A DNA stretch of 64,000 nucleotides from Mycobacterium sp. 050128 (GTDB lineage: Bacteria; Actinomycetota; Actinomycetes; Mycobacteriales; Mycobacteriaceae), in contig NZ_JAZGLW010000001.1 in assembly GCF_036409155.1 (NCBI RefSeq), positions 3,472,001 through 3,536,000 on the forward strand. Direction: 5' to 3'. The position numbers and the translations under genes are program-made. The notes beneath the pieces were generated by a model. That model had not been told where the DNA came from and made no database searches. It worked only from the letters and a program-made list of their open reading frames with translations. Of this stretch, positions 45,428-56,151 are shown piece after piece; positions within the stretch are counted from its first letter, which is position 1; each line of letters begins with the position of its first letter.

Positions 45428-48346
45428 CGCGGCCGGCGCGGCCGGGGCCGGCGGCAGACCGTAGTTGCCGCGCGGATGCACGACTTGTGGCCACCAGAAC
45501 CAGCGTCCGAGCAGCGTCGCGATGGACGGCATCAAGAGCGTGCGCACGATGAGCGTGTCGAGCAGCAGACCGATGCAGACGGTGGACCCGAACTGGCCCA
45601 GCACCCGCAGGTCACTGCCCAGCATCGAGGCCATCGTGAACGCGAACACCAGACCGGCGGCCGTCACCACTCCACCGGTGCCGGCCATCGACCGGATGAT
45701 GCCGGTCTTGAGTCCGTTGTGAATCTCTTCTCGGAATCGGGAGACCAGTAGCAGGTTGTAGTCAGATCCGACCGCCAGCAGGATGATCACCGAGAGCGCG
45801 GCGACGATCCAGTGGATCTTGATGCCGAACAGATCCTGCCAAATCAATACGGACAGACCGAATGACGCGGCAATAGAACTGGCCGCCGTGCCGACGATGA
45901 CCAGCGCGGCCACCACGCTCCGGGTGAGCAGCAACATGATCATGAAGATCAGCGTCAGCGCGGATACCACGGCGATCATCAGGTCGTACTTCTCGCCGTC
46001 GGCCATGTCCTTGAAGGTCGCGGCGGTACCGCCCAGATACACCCTGGCATCGGACAGCGAGGATTGCTTCAGCCCCTCCTGCGCGGCGGTGCGCTCGGCC
46101 TCGACCCGCGAAATCCCTTCCGGCGTCATCGGATCGCCCTGATGGGTGATGAAAAACCGCGCCGACTTACCGTCCGGCGACAAGAACATCCGCAGACCCG
46201 TCTGGAAGTCGGGATTGTCGAACGCTTCCGGCGGCAGATAGAAGAAGTCGTCGTTCTTCGACTGGTCGAAGCTTTGCCCCATCACGATGGCGGTGTTGCT
46301 CATCGCCTCCATCTGGTTGATCATCGCCTTGAACGTCTGGTAGAGCGTCAGCGTGATGCCCCTGGTCGTCTTCAGGGTCGTGATCAGCGTGGGAAACAGC
46401 GCATTCAGGTCGTGGGTGGCCTGGGCGGTGTGCTTGATGTCGGCCGTCAGGTAGTGGAACTGCTCGGCGAGCTGGTCGAAGCCGTCCAACGTGTCGAACA
46501 GCGACCGCAGCCCGAAGCACAGTGGAATGTCGAAACAGTGCTTCTCCCAATAGAAGTACGTCCGCACCGGCCGGAAGGTGTCGTCGAAATCCGCGATGTG
46601 GTTGCGCAGGTTGTCGGTGATCTCCGAGGTCACCGCCGTGGTGTTGGCGCTGTCATCGGCGGCATGAGACAGGTCAAGAGACACCTCGTACTGGCGCTGC
46701 GTGGTGTCGATCTGGGTCTGCAGATCGTCGGCCATCCTGAGGATGTCGTTCATGCGCTCCTTGAGGAAGCCCATGTTCTGCATCGTCGTCTGGCTTTGAA
46801 TGCTGTTCTGGAACGGAATCGAGCTGTGCTGAATCGGAATGCCCAGAGGCCTGGTGATGTCCTGGACCATGGCGATGCCGAGCGTGCGCATCTCGTTTTT
46901 GGCCACCCGGTCCAACACCAGCATGTCGGCCGTGTTGCGCATGTCATGGTCGGATTCGACCATCAACAGGTCGGGGTTCATCCGGGCCTCGGAGAAGTGC
47001 CGGTTCGCGGCCTCTTGTCCTTGGTTGGACGGCGCCGAGAGCGGTAGATAGTAACGGTCGTTGTAGCTCGTCACGTAGCTCGGCAGGGCGATCATGCCGA
47101 CCAGCACGACCGCGGCGCTGACGGCCAAAATGGGTGCGGGCCAACGCACTACAGCGGTGCCCACCCGGCGCCACAGGCGCCCTTGCTTGGCGGCCCGCTT
47201 GGTTTCGAACAGGTGAAAGCGACTGCCGACGAAGATCACGGCGGGACCCAGGGTAAGTCCGGCCAAGACCACGACCAGCATGCCGATCGCCACGGGTGCG
47301 CCCATCGTGTTGAACCAGGGCAGCCGCGAGAAGCTCAGGCAGTAGGTCGCCCCGGCGATCGTCAGTCCCGAGCCCAAGACGACCGGCGCGACTCCCTTAA
47401 ATGTGGTGTAGTACGCGGATTCTCGATCCTCGCCGGCGCGCAAGGCCTCTTGGTAGCGGCCGACGAGAAAGATCCCGTAGTCCGTTCCCGCCGCAATCGC
47501 CAGCATGGTGAGGATGTTGGCGGCAAACGTCGTCAGCCCGAATGCGTTGTGGTAGGCCAGAACCGCGACCACTCCACGTGAACAGGCCAGCGCGACAAAG
47601 GTCATGAACAGTTGGACCAGCGTGGTGACGATGGACCGGTAGACCAGCAGCAGCATGATCGCGATGGCGCCCAGGGTGAACAGCGTGATGGTCGCCAGGC
47701 TGGCGTTACCGATCAGGTGCATATCGTCGGACAGCGCCGCGGGACCGGTGACGTAGGCCTTCACCCCGGGCGGTGCCTTGTTCTCGTCGATCACCTTGCG
47801 GACGGCGTCGACGGACTCGTTGGCCAGCGTGGTGCCTTGGTTACCGGCGAGGTTGATCTGTACGTACGCGCCCTTGGCGTCGGCACTCTGGGCACCTGCC
47901 GCCGTCAGTCGGTCCCCCCAGAAGTCCTGAATGTGCTGGACGTGCTTGGGATCCTGGCGCAGTTGCCGAATCAGCTTGTCGTAGTACTGGTGTGCCTCGG
48001 GGCCCAGCGGTTGTTGGCCCTCCAGCACGATCATCACGGTGCTGTTGGAATCGAATTCGTGGAAGTTGTGGCCCATCCGCATCATCGCCTTCATCGACGG
48101 CGCGTCCAAGGGCGTCATCGGCGCCGAGTGTGCCTCGCCGACGACTTCCAGGGTGGGAACGATGACGTTCACCAAGACCGTCACGGCGACCCAGATCAGG
48201 ATGATCGGCACCGCGAAGATGCGGATGGTGTGCGGGAGATAGGGGCGGTGCCCGCGCTCGGGCTTACCTGAGCTCGATGTGCTGATCGGCCCGGTGTCGG
48301 CGGCGTCGTCGACACCCAGCTGGCTTTTGCTATTGAGATCGCTCAT
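45410..48346 (-). CDS. MmpL-family RND transporter (MmpL4/MmpL5 type)
   Basis: A 978-aa inner-membrane RND exporter. TM1 is near 44-66; two large periplasmic loops (about 67-205 and 440-770) flank TM2-6; TM7-12 end the protein. The proton-relay Asp-Tyr pairs are in AAGTDYGIFLVGRY (TM4) and AVGSDYNLLLVSRF (TM10). The second loop has a long coiled-coil (about 520-600) typical of MmpL4/5. Its ATG overlaps the mmpS stop (ATGA), so an MmpS-MmpL pair is made. Such pairs export siderophores or glycopeptidolipids and efflux drugs; the substrate here is unknown. Confidence 0.92.
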   Translation of the reverse strand: MSDLNSKSQLGVDDAADTGPISTSSSGKPERGHRPYLPHTIRIFAVPIILIWVAVTVLVNVIVPTLEVVGEAHSAPMTPLDAPSMKAMMRMGHNFHEFDSNSTVMIVLEGQQPLGPEAHQYYDKLIRQLRQDPKHVQHIQDFWGDRLTAAGAQSADAKGAYVQINLAGNQGTTLANESVDAVRKVIDENKAPPGVKAYVTGPAALSDDMHLIGNASLATITLFTLGAIAIMLLLVYRSIVTTLVQLFMTFVALACSRGVVAVLAYHNAFGLTTFAANILTMLAIAAGTDYGIFLVGRYQEALRAGEDRESAYYTTFKGVAPVVLGSGLTIAGATYCLSFSRLPWFNTMGAPVAIGMLVVVLAGLTLGPAVIFVGSRFHLFETKRAAKQGRLWRRVGTAVVRWPAPILAVSAAVVLVGMIALPSYVTSYNDRYYLPLSAPSNQGQEAANRHFSEARMNPDLLMVESDHDMRNTADMLVLDRVAKNEMRTLGIAMVQDITRPLGIPIQHSSIPFQNSIQSQTTMQNMGFLKERMNDILRMADDLQTQIDTTQRQYEVSLDLSHAADDSANTTAVTSEITDNLRNHIADFDDTFRPVRTYFYWEKHCFDIPLCFGLRSLFDTLDGFDQLAEQFHYLTADIKHTAQATHDLNALFPTLITTLKTTRGITLTLYQTFKAMINQMEAMSNTAIVMGQSFDQSKNDDFFYLPPEAFDNPDFQTGLRMFLSPDGKSARFFITHQGDPMTPEGISRVEAERTAAQEGLKQSSLSDARVYLGGTAATFKDMADGEKYDLMIAVVSALTLIFMIMLLLTRSVVAALVIVGTAASSIAASFGLSVLIWQDLFGIKIHWIVAALSVIILLAVGSDYNLLLVSRFREEIHNGLKTGIIRSMAGTGGVVTAAGLVFAFTMASMLGSDLRVLGQFGSTVCIGLLLDTLIVRTLLMPSIATLLGRWFWWPQVVHPRGNYGLPPAPAAPAASAARS

Positions 48347-48798
48347 GCGGACTTCACCAGGCAGAAGGTTTGGGCATTGTGGCCATCGGAGTTTTGCGTG
48401 TCGCGGACGACGCCGTCCACGGTGATCTTGCAGACGATTCGGCTTCCGTCACTTTGCGCCATGATGTTGGCGCTGACGGACGGCAGCGTGGTCGAGATCG
48501 TGGTCGTCCACGGCAGCGGCGCGTTGTTGACCTGGTGAGTGTTGGCGTCCGCGTCCCAGTAGTTGATGTTCGCGGTGGCACCCGGCGGGCCGGAGATCTC
48601 GTAGACGACCACCTTCGGATTGAACTGCACGATCTCGATCCCCTTGCCGGCATTCGCGTTGAGGTCCTGCGAGCCAAAGATCTTGTGCAGCCGCGACACC
48701 ACCAACGCCGAGACTGCCAGTACCACAATCAGCAGTATCGGAATCCACGCCCGTTTGAGCACCTGGGATATGGCATTCGAGTTCGGCGAACCGCTCAC
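48343..48798 (-). CDS. MmpS-family membrane protein (MmpS4/MmpS5 type)
   Basis: A 151-aa accessory of the adjacent MmpL. One N-terminal membrane helix (about 17-38: AWIPILLIVVLAVSALVV) anchors a periplasmic beta-sandwich with the MmpS motifs VVYEISGPPGATANINYWD (about 74-92) and a conserved cysteine pair (Cys122, Cys146). GTG start. It overlaps mmpL by 4 nt. The promoter region upstream holds three inverted repeats. Confidence 0.92.
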   Translation of the reverse strand: MSGSPNSNAISQVLKRAWIPILLIVVLAVSALVVSRLHKIFGSQDLNANAGKGIEIVQFNPKVVVYEISGPPGATANINYWDADANTHQVNNAPLPWTTTISTTLPSVSANIMAQSDGSRIVCKITVDGVVRDTQNSDGHNAQTFCLVKSA

Positions 48799-48864
48799 CT
48801 TGACCGCCTTCCGCTCACCGCCGCGGGGGCCTGCCGTCCTGCCTCGGAAAGCTCACCACCGTGT

Positions 48865-48935
48865 CGACAACCTTAATTGTCGGCGGAACCTTTGCTCGGC
48901 TAAGTACTCTAAACCTTAGAGGACGGAACCGTTCC
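48865..48935 (-). promoter_or_regulatory. mmpS-mmpL promoter region with three inverted repeats
   Basis: In the 173-bp gap upstream of mmpS: CGACAA-CCTTAA-TTGTCG (48865-48882), CTCTAA-ACC-TTAGAG (48907-48921) and GGAAC-C-GTTCC (48925-48935), all with perfect arms. The first two share the word AACCTTA, placed 43 bp apart. On the minus strand the second contains TAGAGT, a TANNNT -10. M. tuberculosis mmpS5-mmpL5 is repressed by a MarR protein (Rv0678) encoded next door; no regulator gene lies here. Confidence 0.5.
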
Positions 48936-48971
48936 TCCGGGGTGGCCTGTCTATGGCCAAAGTCATATGGG

Positions 48972-50030
48972 TTAGCGCGCCAGGCGGCCGGTGACAGGCG
49001 GCAAGTCGGCAAGGGTCATGATCCCGGGCTTGGCGGCCACCACCGCGGGGACGGCGTTGGTGACCGGCATCGCGGTATAGATCATGCCGAGGCCCATGAA
49101 CCCGGGCTCCGTCCAATCCTTCGGCGGCAGGCAATGCAGGACGGTGCGCATGTTGGGCAATCCGAAGACCTGAATGACGTGGCCGTGCTCTAGTGGCTTG
49201 GGCGGGACGACGTGGTCACCCATGGTCCAGTTGAATCCGACGCTGACGACGTTGCGGTCGCCTTCCCAGCCGCGGTGGAAGCCGTACACACCGCCGACCG
49301 TGCCCGCCGGGATCTTCATGAAGCCCAGATCGGAGTCACCGGTGGCCGCGGTGAACGTGACGTCGAAAGTCATCTTGTCCAGCTTGGCCCCGATCGCGTC
49401 GGCCATCATCGCCGCCGATTCGGCGAAGACTTCGCTTTCCCGACGGACGTTGTCCGCCAACCCCGGCGTGTCGGGGTCTTGTGAGAACCCCATCGCCGTC
49501 TGGGTTTCCGCGGATTCGTAGGTCGAGCAGTCCACCGATTCGGTGATCCGGATTTCGTCCACGCGCTCGCAGGAGGCGGATAGCACCATGCCGACCATGT
49601 TCGTCATGCCGGGATGCGCACCGCTGCCGAAGATCGTCGAATTGCCCTTCTGGCAAGCGTCTTCGATGCGTTTGCGGTCCTGCGGGGTCTGCTTGCCGCC
49701 GGTGATCCACGCCGCGCTGGAGCACACGTTGACGCCCGATTCCAGCAGCCGAACCAATTCGTCGATGTTGGGCCACAACGGGTTATAGCAACACGCATCG
49801 GCGCCGAGCGCGATCAGCGCGTCGATGTCGTTGGTGGCGTGCACCCCGGTCGGCTCCGGCCAGCCGGAGAGTTCGGCGGCATCCACACCGACTTTGTCCG
49901 CCCCGTGCGCATACACCCCGACCAACTCCATGTCGGGCCTGCCGATGATGGCGTGCAGCGAGCGCCGCCCAATGTTGCCTGTCGTCCACTGAATGACACG
50001 TAACGGACGGTCTGGGCTGGCTGTGCTCAT
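48972..50030 (-). CDS. Dihydrodipicolinate-reductase-like NAD(P)-binding protein
   Basis: A 352-aa oxidoreductase with an N-terminal DapB-like Rossmann domain (RVIQWTTGNIGRRSLHAII, about 11-29; SSAAWITGGKQ near 105). It is not the lysine-pathway DapB: the HRKDAPSGTA catalytic loop is absent. Relatives occur in several copies in mycobacteria (for example Rv0926c) without known function. AAAGGAGCC precedes the ATG. It lies between mmpS and fadD on the same strand, so it may belong to the lipid locus. Confidence 0.8.
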   Translation of the reverse strand: MSTASPDRPLRVIQWTTGNIGRRSLHAIIGRPDMELVGVYAHGADKVGVDAAELSGWPEPTGVHATNDIDALIALGADACCYNPLWPNIDELVRLLESGVNVCSSAAWITGGKQTPQDRKRIEDACQKGNSTIFGSGAHPGMTNMVGMVLSASCERVDEIRITESVDCSTYESAETQTAMGFSQDPDTPGLADNVRRESEVFAESAAMMADAIGAKLDKMTFDVTFTAATGDSDLGFMKIPAGTVGGVYGFHRGWEGDRNVVSVGFNWTMGDHVVPPKPLEHGHVIQVFGLPNMRTVLHCLPPKDWTEPGFMGLGMIYTAMPVTNAVPAVVAAKPGIMTLADLPPVTGRLAR

Positions 50031-50100
50031 CGTGGCTCCTTTGCCGCTGCGGGGGTGGAACCATTATGCGAAGGGTGCAACCCGCCTACTGGTCGGGGTC

Positions 50101-51840
50101 TTAGGCGTCCAGCCGGACGAATTGGTCCTGGCGGTACTGCTCGACACAGGCGGCACGGCGGATCTTGCCGCTCGTCGTGGTGGGGATCGACCCGGCGGCT
50201 ACCAGCACGAGGTCCCCGACATTGAGACCGTGCGCATTGGATATCGCCGAGGTGACCTCGCTCTTGACACCGCTGAGCCATCGCTCAGCGTCCTCGTCGA
50301 TGTCGGCTCGCTTCTTGAGCTCGACGACGGTGACCAGTTGTTCGGTACCGTCCATCGGAACCGAAATCGCCGCGACCCGGCCACGCGTGATCTCTTGGAC
50401 CGTGGTCTCGATGTCCTCGGGATAGTGATTGCGCCCACGGATGATCAGTAGATCCTTGATGCGCCCGACGATGAACAGCTCACCGGAGTAGATGAAACCC
50501 AGGTCGCCGGTTCGCAACCACGGCCCACCCGGAGTGCCCGGCGACGGGTCGACAAGTGTTGCGCCGAAACAGCGCTGCTCGGAAGGTGGCTTGCGCCAAT
50601 AGCCGTCGGCGACATTCTCGCCATGCACCCAGATCTCGCCGATCAAGTCCGGTGGGCATTCCCGATTCGTCTCACCGTCGACGATGCGCACCGTAGGGGA
50701 TTGCGGTACCCGGTATTTGACCAGCGCCGTGCCCTTCCTGGCCGCGCACGGTTCAACCCGGCCCGCACCGAGCGCTTCGGCATCGAAGTGGGCCGCCGGC
50801 GACGATTCACTCCAGGTGCCGCTCGCGACGAAGACCGTGGCCTCGGCCATGCCGTAGGAAGGACGCATCATATGGTCTTGAAAGTTGAAGTGCGCGAACC
50901 GATCTACGAAGCGTCGCAAGGTGCCCGGCTCGACACGCTCGGCGCCGCTAATGATGCCCAGCACACCGCCGAGGTCGAGCCCGGCCAGGTCTTTGTCGGT
51001 GGTCTTGCGAGCGGCCAAGTCGAAGGCGAAGTTGGGCGCCGACGACCATGCGTGGGAATTTTCGGCCAGCGCTCGGACCCACCTGGCCGGTCGCTCCAAG
51101 AATCCGACCGGACTGGTCAACTCGGCGCGATAGCCGCTCAGGATCGGAGCGCAGACTCCCAACATCAAACCCATGTCGTGGTAGAAGGGCAACCACGACA
51201 CGAGGGTGACGTCCGACGGGATTGTGGTTCGCGCGGCCGCGAAGAAGCTGTACATCAGCTGCTCGAAATTCACTTCGAGGTTTCGGTGCGAGATCCGCAC
51301 GCCGGTCGGCGTTCGGGTCGAACCCGAGCTGTACTGCAGATACGCGATGCTCGGTAAATCGGCTGTCCGAGCACTTTTTTCGACGTCAGCGTCCAGATTC
51401 AGCGAATCGATTTCGACGATCTTCGGCACATCGTCCATGTGTGCTTGGTCAACGAATTCGGCGACGTCTTCGGCGAAGGCGGATGTGGTGAGAACCACCG
51501 AAGGCGACGTGTCGGCCAGCACGGCGCTTACCCGCTCGTGACTCGAGCCGCGATGCGGCAGCGGAAGTGGAACGGCGATAAGCCCCGCCTGCATCGATCC
51601 CAGGAACGCCGCAATGTAACCAAGGCCCTGGGGGGCCAGGATGACGGCCCTGTCTCCGACCGACCCGTGCGGACCGAGATCGCGTGCGACATTGAGTGTT
51701 CGGCGAGATATCTGCGACCAGGAGAGGCTCTCGCGAACACCGTCCCAGTTGCCCTCGTAGTCAGTGAACGTGTACGCCACGTCATCCGGCCGTAGGCTGG
51801 CGCGCCCGTGCAGCATGGCGAGGACCGATGATCCAGACAT
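50101..51840 (-). CDS. Long-chain fatty acyl-AMP ligase (FadD23/FadD21-like)
   Basis: Activates a fatty acid as acyl-adenylate and passes it to the polyketide synthase. The start used gives 579 aa beginning [19 protein letters not shown], the usual FAAL N-terminus; an upstream extension is basic and unconserved. AMP-binding motifs: [15 protein letters not shown] (about 173-187), [41 protein letters not shown] with the adenylation Lys. Ten bases separate it from the PE-PPE gene upstream, so it is in that operon. Size and context match fadD23 of trehalose polyphleate loci. Confidence 0.88.
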   Translation of the reverse strand: MSGSSVLAMLHGRASLRPDDVAYTFTDYEGNWDGVRESLSWSQISRRTLNVARDLGPHGSVGDRAVILAPQGLGYIAAFLGSMQAGLIAVPLPLPHRGSSHERVSAVLADTSPSVVLTTSAFAEDVAEFVDQAHMDDVPKIVEIDSLNLDADVEKSARTADLPSIAYLQYSSGSTRTPTGVRISHRNLEVNFEQLMYSFFAAARTTIPSDVTLVSWLPFYHDMGLMLGVCAPILSGYRAELTSPVGFLERPARWVRALAENSHAWSSAPNFAFDLAARKTTDKDLAGLDLGGVLGIISGAERVEPGTLRRFVDRFAHFNFQDHMMRPSYGMAEATVFVASGTWSESSPAAHFDAEALGAGRVEPCAARKGTALVKYRVPQSPTVRIVDGETNRECPPDLIGEIWVHGENVADGYWRKPPSEQRCFGATLVDPSPGTPGGPWLRTGDLGFIYSGELFIVGRIKDLLIIRGRNHYPEDIETTVQEITRGRVAAISVPMDGTEQLVTVVELKKRADIDEDAERWLSGVKSEVTSAISNAHGLNVGDLVLVAAGSIPTTTSGKIRRAACVEQYRQDQFVRLDA

Positions 51841-51850
51841 TCGCGCGTTA

Positions 51851-53014
51851 TCAGCCGGTGCCGTGGGACAACACGGACGTGGCACCGGCGACAATCTGTG
51901 ACAGCGGATCGGCGCCGCCGCCGAACGTCGCCTGGTTGGCCGGTGCCGTGACTTCGGCCGGGTCAAACCCGTGCACCGGGTCCACCTGAACCGGAGCGGT
52001 CGCCGGGTCGTCGTTTCGCGAGTAGCCCGCGTTCACCCGGGGGATCAGGATCGCGTCGAGCCTGTTGAGCGTGTCTTCGTCGATCCCGACGTATTTCAGC
52101 GGCATGACAAGCGGAAGGTGCTTTTCGGGGACCATGATCGTCGTGTCCCTGGCACCCCTGGAGTTGATCGTCGTCCTGATGTTCTGCGGCGGCACCATGC
52201 TCGGATTCGTGAAGGCCACTGCGGTGTGACCGGTGGCCAGGCCCAGGAGCGTATTGGCGAGCGCGAACAGGTTGTCGGGCCGGTCGGGGAAGTCCGCGAT
52301 CGAGTCGTACGCGGACACGAACCTGTTTGTGTCGTATTGACTTTCGTATGGTGGCGGCATGGTGTAGTCGAGAGCGGGGACGGTGCTGCCGACCGGGAAC
52401 ATGGCGCTCAGGAAGCTCTGCCCGAAGGCGTGGCGCCCGATCGGATCGCCGAAGGTGGCGAAATTCAGCCTGTCCGGTGGGGGAGCGGTCGGGTCATTGG
52501 CCAGCCGCGCCTGCTCGCCGTCGACCACGAACCCGCCCTCGGACAAACCGATCGCGGTTCCGGGGCGACCGGCGCGGATCGCCGCATCGAGGTTGTTCAC
52601 TCCGACGTCGACCGACTCGCCGACGCTGGGGCCGTCCAGACCCAGCCCCGGGAAGAGTTCATCGAAGCGGCCGATGCCGGGGAACAGCCGCTCCAGCACG
52701 TGGCCCTGGACCTGGCCCGCCGGGTAGCGCACGATTTCGCGCTGCTGGCCGGGGAACCACTGCGCGCCCTCTTGGCGGATGTACTCGTCGTAGGGGATGC
52801 CCAGCACGTGAGCGCCGCCGAGAGCGAATGCGGTCTGGTCGCCCGGCGCGCCGGGCGTCGGCGGTCCGCCGATGGGCGTGTCGTCCGCCGACGCGGCTCC
52901 GACACCGAAATATCCTGTGGCGCCGACAGTTACCAGCGCCGAAACTCCTGCGAGTAGCTTCTTCATTCCTGATCCTGACCGCTCGGATTCGTCTCGTAGT
53001 CTCACATAGATCAT
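51851..53014 (-). CDS. Secreted PE-PPE-domain serine hydrolase/acyltransferase (Chp1/Chp2-like)
   Basis: Alpha/beta-hydrolase of the PE-PPE family that in related loci transesterifies acyl-trehaloses outside the membrane. The ATG at 53014 overlaps the mmpL stop (ATGA) after AGGGGG; a second ATG at 52966 after AGGATC gives a more compact signal peptide ([20 protein letters not shown], cleavage after ASA). Nucleophile Ser158 sits in GLSEG (Ser142 from the shorter start). The region DPVHGFD near the C-terminus carries the probable His. 387 aa, similar to Rv1184c and Rv3822 and to the TPP-locus PE protein. Confidence 0.87.
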   Translation of the reverse strand: MIYVRLRDESERSGSGMKKLLAGVSALVTVGATGYFGVGAASADDTPIGGPPTPGAPGDQTAFALGGAHVLGIPYDEYIRQEGAQWFPGQQREIVRYPAGQVQGHVLERLFPGIGRFDELFPGLGLDGPSVGESVDVGVNNLDAAIRAGRPGTAIGLSEGGFVVDGEQARLANDPTAPPPDRLNFATFGDPIGRHAFGQSFLSAMFPVGSTVPALDYTMPPPYESQYDTNRFVSAYDSIADFPDRPDNLFALANTLLGLATGHTAVAFTNPSMVPPQNIRTTINSRGARDTTIMVPEKHLPLVMPLKYVGIDEDTLNRLDAILIPRVNAGYSRNDDPATAPVQVDPVHGFDPAEVTAPANQATFGGGADPLSQIVAGATSVLSHGTG

Positions 53015-56010
53015 GCGTACCCCCTAACCGGTTGCGGCTCGGCGCGTCGGCGCAAGTCCACTCGCGATGGCCACCAGTTCGCCCGCCCGACCAGCGCAGC
53101 GATGGCGGGAACCGTGACGGTGCGCACCAAGAAGGTGTCCAGCAAAATCCCCACGCCGATCACGAAACCGCCCTGGACCACGGTGCCGATGCTGGAGAAC
53201 AACAGACCGCACATCGACGCAGCGAAGATCAGACCAGCGGCGGTGATCACGCCGCCTGTCGAGCTGAGCGTGCGAATGATGCTGTAGCGCATGCTGTGTC
53301 CAGACTCCTCACGCATTCGCGAAACGAGCAGCATGTTGTAGTCGGCCCCGACCGCGACCAGCACCACGAACGCCAGCGGTGGCACGCTCCAATGCAATTG
53401 CTGGCCCAGTAGGTATTGAAATACCAGTACGCCGATACCTACCGCCGACAAATAGGAAATGACCACGGAAGCAACCAGATACAGCGGCGCAACGATCGCT
53501 CGAAGCAGTGCGATCAAGGTCACCAGTACGACGAGGAGGGTTACCGCGATGATGAACCGGATGTCGTGCTGGTAGTAGTCGCGGGTGTCCTTCAGGCCAA
53601 CGGTGTACCCCGCCATCGAAATCGTGGCGTCGGACAGCGCGGTATTCGGTTGTGCTCCCCGAGCGGCCGCTGTAATCGCGTTGACCTGATCCATCGCTTC
53701 GGTGCTAAACGGATTCAGCTTGGTTTGAACCAAATAGCGCACCGAGTGGCCGTCGGGCGAGATGAAAATCTTGGCCGCCTTCTGGAACTCCTCTAACTGC
53801 AGCAGCTGGGGAGGGATGTTGAATCCCGCCATGGCCGGTTGTGCCGCATCGCGTTTCAGTGACAACAGAAATGCCGCGGATTCACCGAGCCCGGAACCGA
53901 GCTGTTTGACTTGGTCGACGAGCTGAGCCACCGCGTCGGCTATTTGCCGGCTGCCGCCGGCGAGCCGGTTCGCTCCGTCTTGCACGCTGTTCAAATTCGC
54001 TTGCAGGCCACCGGGTTTGTCCATCCCCATCGAGTGCATCACCTTGGTGAGCTTTCCCAACGCGGCGCGCACGCGGTCCGTCGACGCCTTCAGTGCCCTT
54101 TTGTCCTGGTAATCCTGGAGTTGGTGGGCCAAATCGTTGATCGCGTCGAGGTCCGCTTGATCGCGGGATCCCACCAGCTGCTCGAATGTCCCGCGGGTCG
54201 TGCTGCACGATTGATCGGCATCGCAGACCGGGTTGCCCTGCAGCGCTGCCAGCACCGGGCCTATCCAGGCGAACACGTTTTTGGCCGCCGAGAAATTCCA
54301 GCCCATGGCGTTGCTGAGCGAGTTGACGTGATCGACGAGCTGGGCTGCGATGTCGACCTGTTTGACCAGCGCGTCGCCGCTGTACTGGCTCTTCGCCGAC
54401 GAGAAGGCACTTTGCAGTTCCTCCAAGCTGGCCGCGAGCTGGCTGACCTGACCGCGGACCTCGCCCAGGCTGTTGGCCAGCGTGCCGCTCCCGGCGACCA
54501 GCCGGTTGAGATCACCGGTGTGGTCGTTGATCATGGTGGACCCGCCGGCCAGCAGGGTGCCGATGGCGCCCGCCTGATAGGTGGCCCGGAATTGTTCGGG
54601 CACGTTTCCGGTAGGACGCGTAATGCCGCTGACCGCAGCGATATTCGGCAGTTGGCTGACTCGGTCCGCCATCTGCTCCAAGTCCGCCAGGGCTTTCGGC
54701 GTGCGAAGGTCATGCGGCGATTGGATGAGGATGTACTCCGGAATGGATTGATTCACCGGGAAATGACGATCCAGCGAGGCATACCCGACGGAACTCGGCG
54801 CGGACGCCGGCAGGGCCTTGCGGTCGTCGTAGTTGTAGCGCACCAGCCCCGCGCAGCTCGCCAGGACGGCGAGCACCAGCACGCTGGCGACCAGATTGGC
54901 CCTGGGCCGGCGCACGATGCGGATGCCCGACCGCCGCCAGAATCGGGCGCTCAGTTCGCGACGTGGCTTGACCCAGCCACGCGGCCCCGCGATGGCCACA
55001 ATTGCCGGCAGCAATGTCACCGCGGCGAGGAAGGCCACGCCGACCCCGATCGCCGAGGACGCGCCGACCGTTTTGAACACTCCCATTCGGGCGAAGCTGA
55101 TCAGGAGAAAAGTGATGCCGACGGTGGCGGCGGATGCGCCGATGACTTTGCCGATCGAAAACATTGCGCGTTTGATCGCCTGATCGGAATCCGCTCCCGC
55201 GCGCAAATAGTCGTGATAGCGACTGATCAGGAAGACCGCGTAATCCGTTCCGGCGCCAGCCATTATGGCGCTCAGAAATACGATGGACTGATTCGAGACG
55301 CCGGCTCCGGTGAATAGCGAGTAAGCCGCGACCACCGCTTGCGCGATGACCAGCGATATCCCGATCGTCAGCAACGGCAGCAGCATGGTGACCGCACTGC
55401 GATAAATCACGAATAGGACGATCAGCACCAGCACGGCGATCGCCAGCTCGATCGGAAGCCGGTCCTGCTCGCCGGCGACCGTGAGGTCGGCGACGGTTGC
55501 CGCGGGGCCGGTGACGTTGACCGTCAGGGGCGTTCCCGCGACGGAGTGTTCGACGATGTCGCTGATCCGGTTGAACGCGGCATAGGACTGTGGCGTGCCC
55601 AGCTCACCGGCGACGCCGACCGGAAGCACCCATGCCTTGTGATCCTTGCTGGTCACGACCGAGCGCAGCGGCGGGGTGCTGATGAAATCCTGCACCATCA
55701 AGACATCTCGCGTGTCTTGGCGCAGCGTGTCCACCAGTTTGCGGTAGGCGGCTTCGTCGGCGGGGCCGAGCCCCTTGTCGTCCGTCAGGACCACCAACAG
55801 CAGGTCCTCCGAACCCGATTCGTGAAACGCCTTGGTCATCTCGCGTGCGGTGACGCTCGACGGCGCGTCGTTGGGCAAGAGCGCGAGCGGATGCTTCTGG
55901 GCCATCTCGCTCAGCGAGGGCAAAGTCAGTGATAAAGCGACCGCAACCGCGACCCAGAGCCCGATCACTATCCAGGGCCACCGCACCACGAAATCGGTCA
56001 GCCGTCGCAT
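53011..56010 (-). CDS. mmpL10: MmpL8/MmpL10-type glycolipid transporter
   Basis: A 999-aa RND exporter, probably moving acylated trehalose across the inner membrane. TM1 is at 13-33; TM4 carries [15 protein letters not shown] and TM10 [14 protein letters not shown], the proton-relay Asp-Tyr pairs. Loop 2 (about 390-740) is long and helical, with [11 protein letters not shown] holding a likely disulfide. It differs clearly from the MmpL at 45.4 kb, which is MmpL4/5 type. It overlaps the PE-PPE gene by 4 nt and lies 141 bp downstream of papA3. The symbol is by analogy with TPP loci. Confidence 0.86.
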   Translation of the reverse strand: MRRLTDFVVRWPWIVIGLWVAVAVALSLTLPSLSEMAQKHPLALLPNDAPSSVTAREMTKAFHESGSEDLLLVVLTDDKGLGPADEAAYRKLVDTLRQDTRDVLMVQDFISTPPLRSVVTSKDHKAWVLPVGVAGELGTPQSYAAFNRISDIVEHSVAGTPLTVNVTGPAATVADLTVAGEQDRLPIELAIAVLVLIVLFVIYRSAVTMLLPLLTIGISLVIAQAVVAAYSLFTGAGVSNQSIVFLSAIMAGAGTDYAVFLISRYHDYLRAGADSDQAIKRAMFSIGKVIGASAATVGITFLLISFARMGVFKTVGASSAIGVGVAFLAAVTLLPAIVAIAGPRGWVKPRRELSARFWRRSGIRIVRRPRANLVASVLVLAVLASCAGLVRYNYDDRKALPASAPSSVGYASLDRHFPVNQSIPEYILIQSPHDLRTPKALADLEQMADRVSQLPNIAAVSGITRPTGNVPEQFRATYQAGAIGTLLAGGSTMINDHTGDLNRLVAGSGTLANSLGEVRGQVSQLAASLEELQSAFSSAKSQYSGDALVKQVDIAAQLVDHVNSLSNAMGWNFSAAKNVFAWIGPVLAALQGNPVCDADQSCSTTRGTFEQLVGSRDQADLDAINDLAHQLQDYQDKRALKASTDRVRAALGKLTKVMHSMGMDKPGGLQANLNSVQDGANRLAGGSRQIADAVAQLVDQVKQLGSGLGESAAFLLSLKRDAAQPAMAGFNIPPQLLQLEEFQKAAKIFISPDGHSVRYLVQTKLNPFSTEAMDQVNAITAAARGAQPNTALSDATISMAGYTVGLKDTRDYYQHDIRFIIAVTLLVVLVTLIALLRAIVAPLYLVASVVISYLSAVGIGVLVFQYLLGQQLHWSVPPLAFVVLVAVGADYNMLLVSRMREESGHSMRYSIIRTLSSTGGVITAAGLIFAASMCGLLFSSIGTVVQGGFVIGVGILLDTFLVRTVTVPAIAALVGRANWWPSRVDLRRRAEPQPVRGYA

Positions 56011-56151
56011 ATCGCCCTCGCCCCTGGTCGGCGCAGTCGGGTGCGCCCGCCGGCGGCGCTCGCCGACGCCCTGTTACGCCGCGCTCGTTCGTACTGTGCC
56101 CGACTGGAGTTCGCGCACTTGAGAAAAGCTATTGCCTCGGATGGACTCACG

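Noticed and set aside
50031..50100. Possible promoter between fadD and the DapB-like gene
   Set aside because: The 70-bp gap has a strong ribosome-binding site but no convincing -35/-10 pair on the minus strand.
52327..53412. 361-codon plus-strand frame opposite the PE-PPE and mmpL10 genes
   Set aside because: Arg/Ser-rich antisense sequence with no start signal; both minus-strand genes have clear domains and 4-nt coupling.
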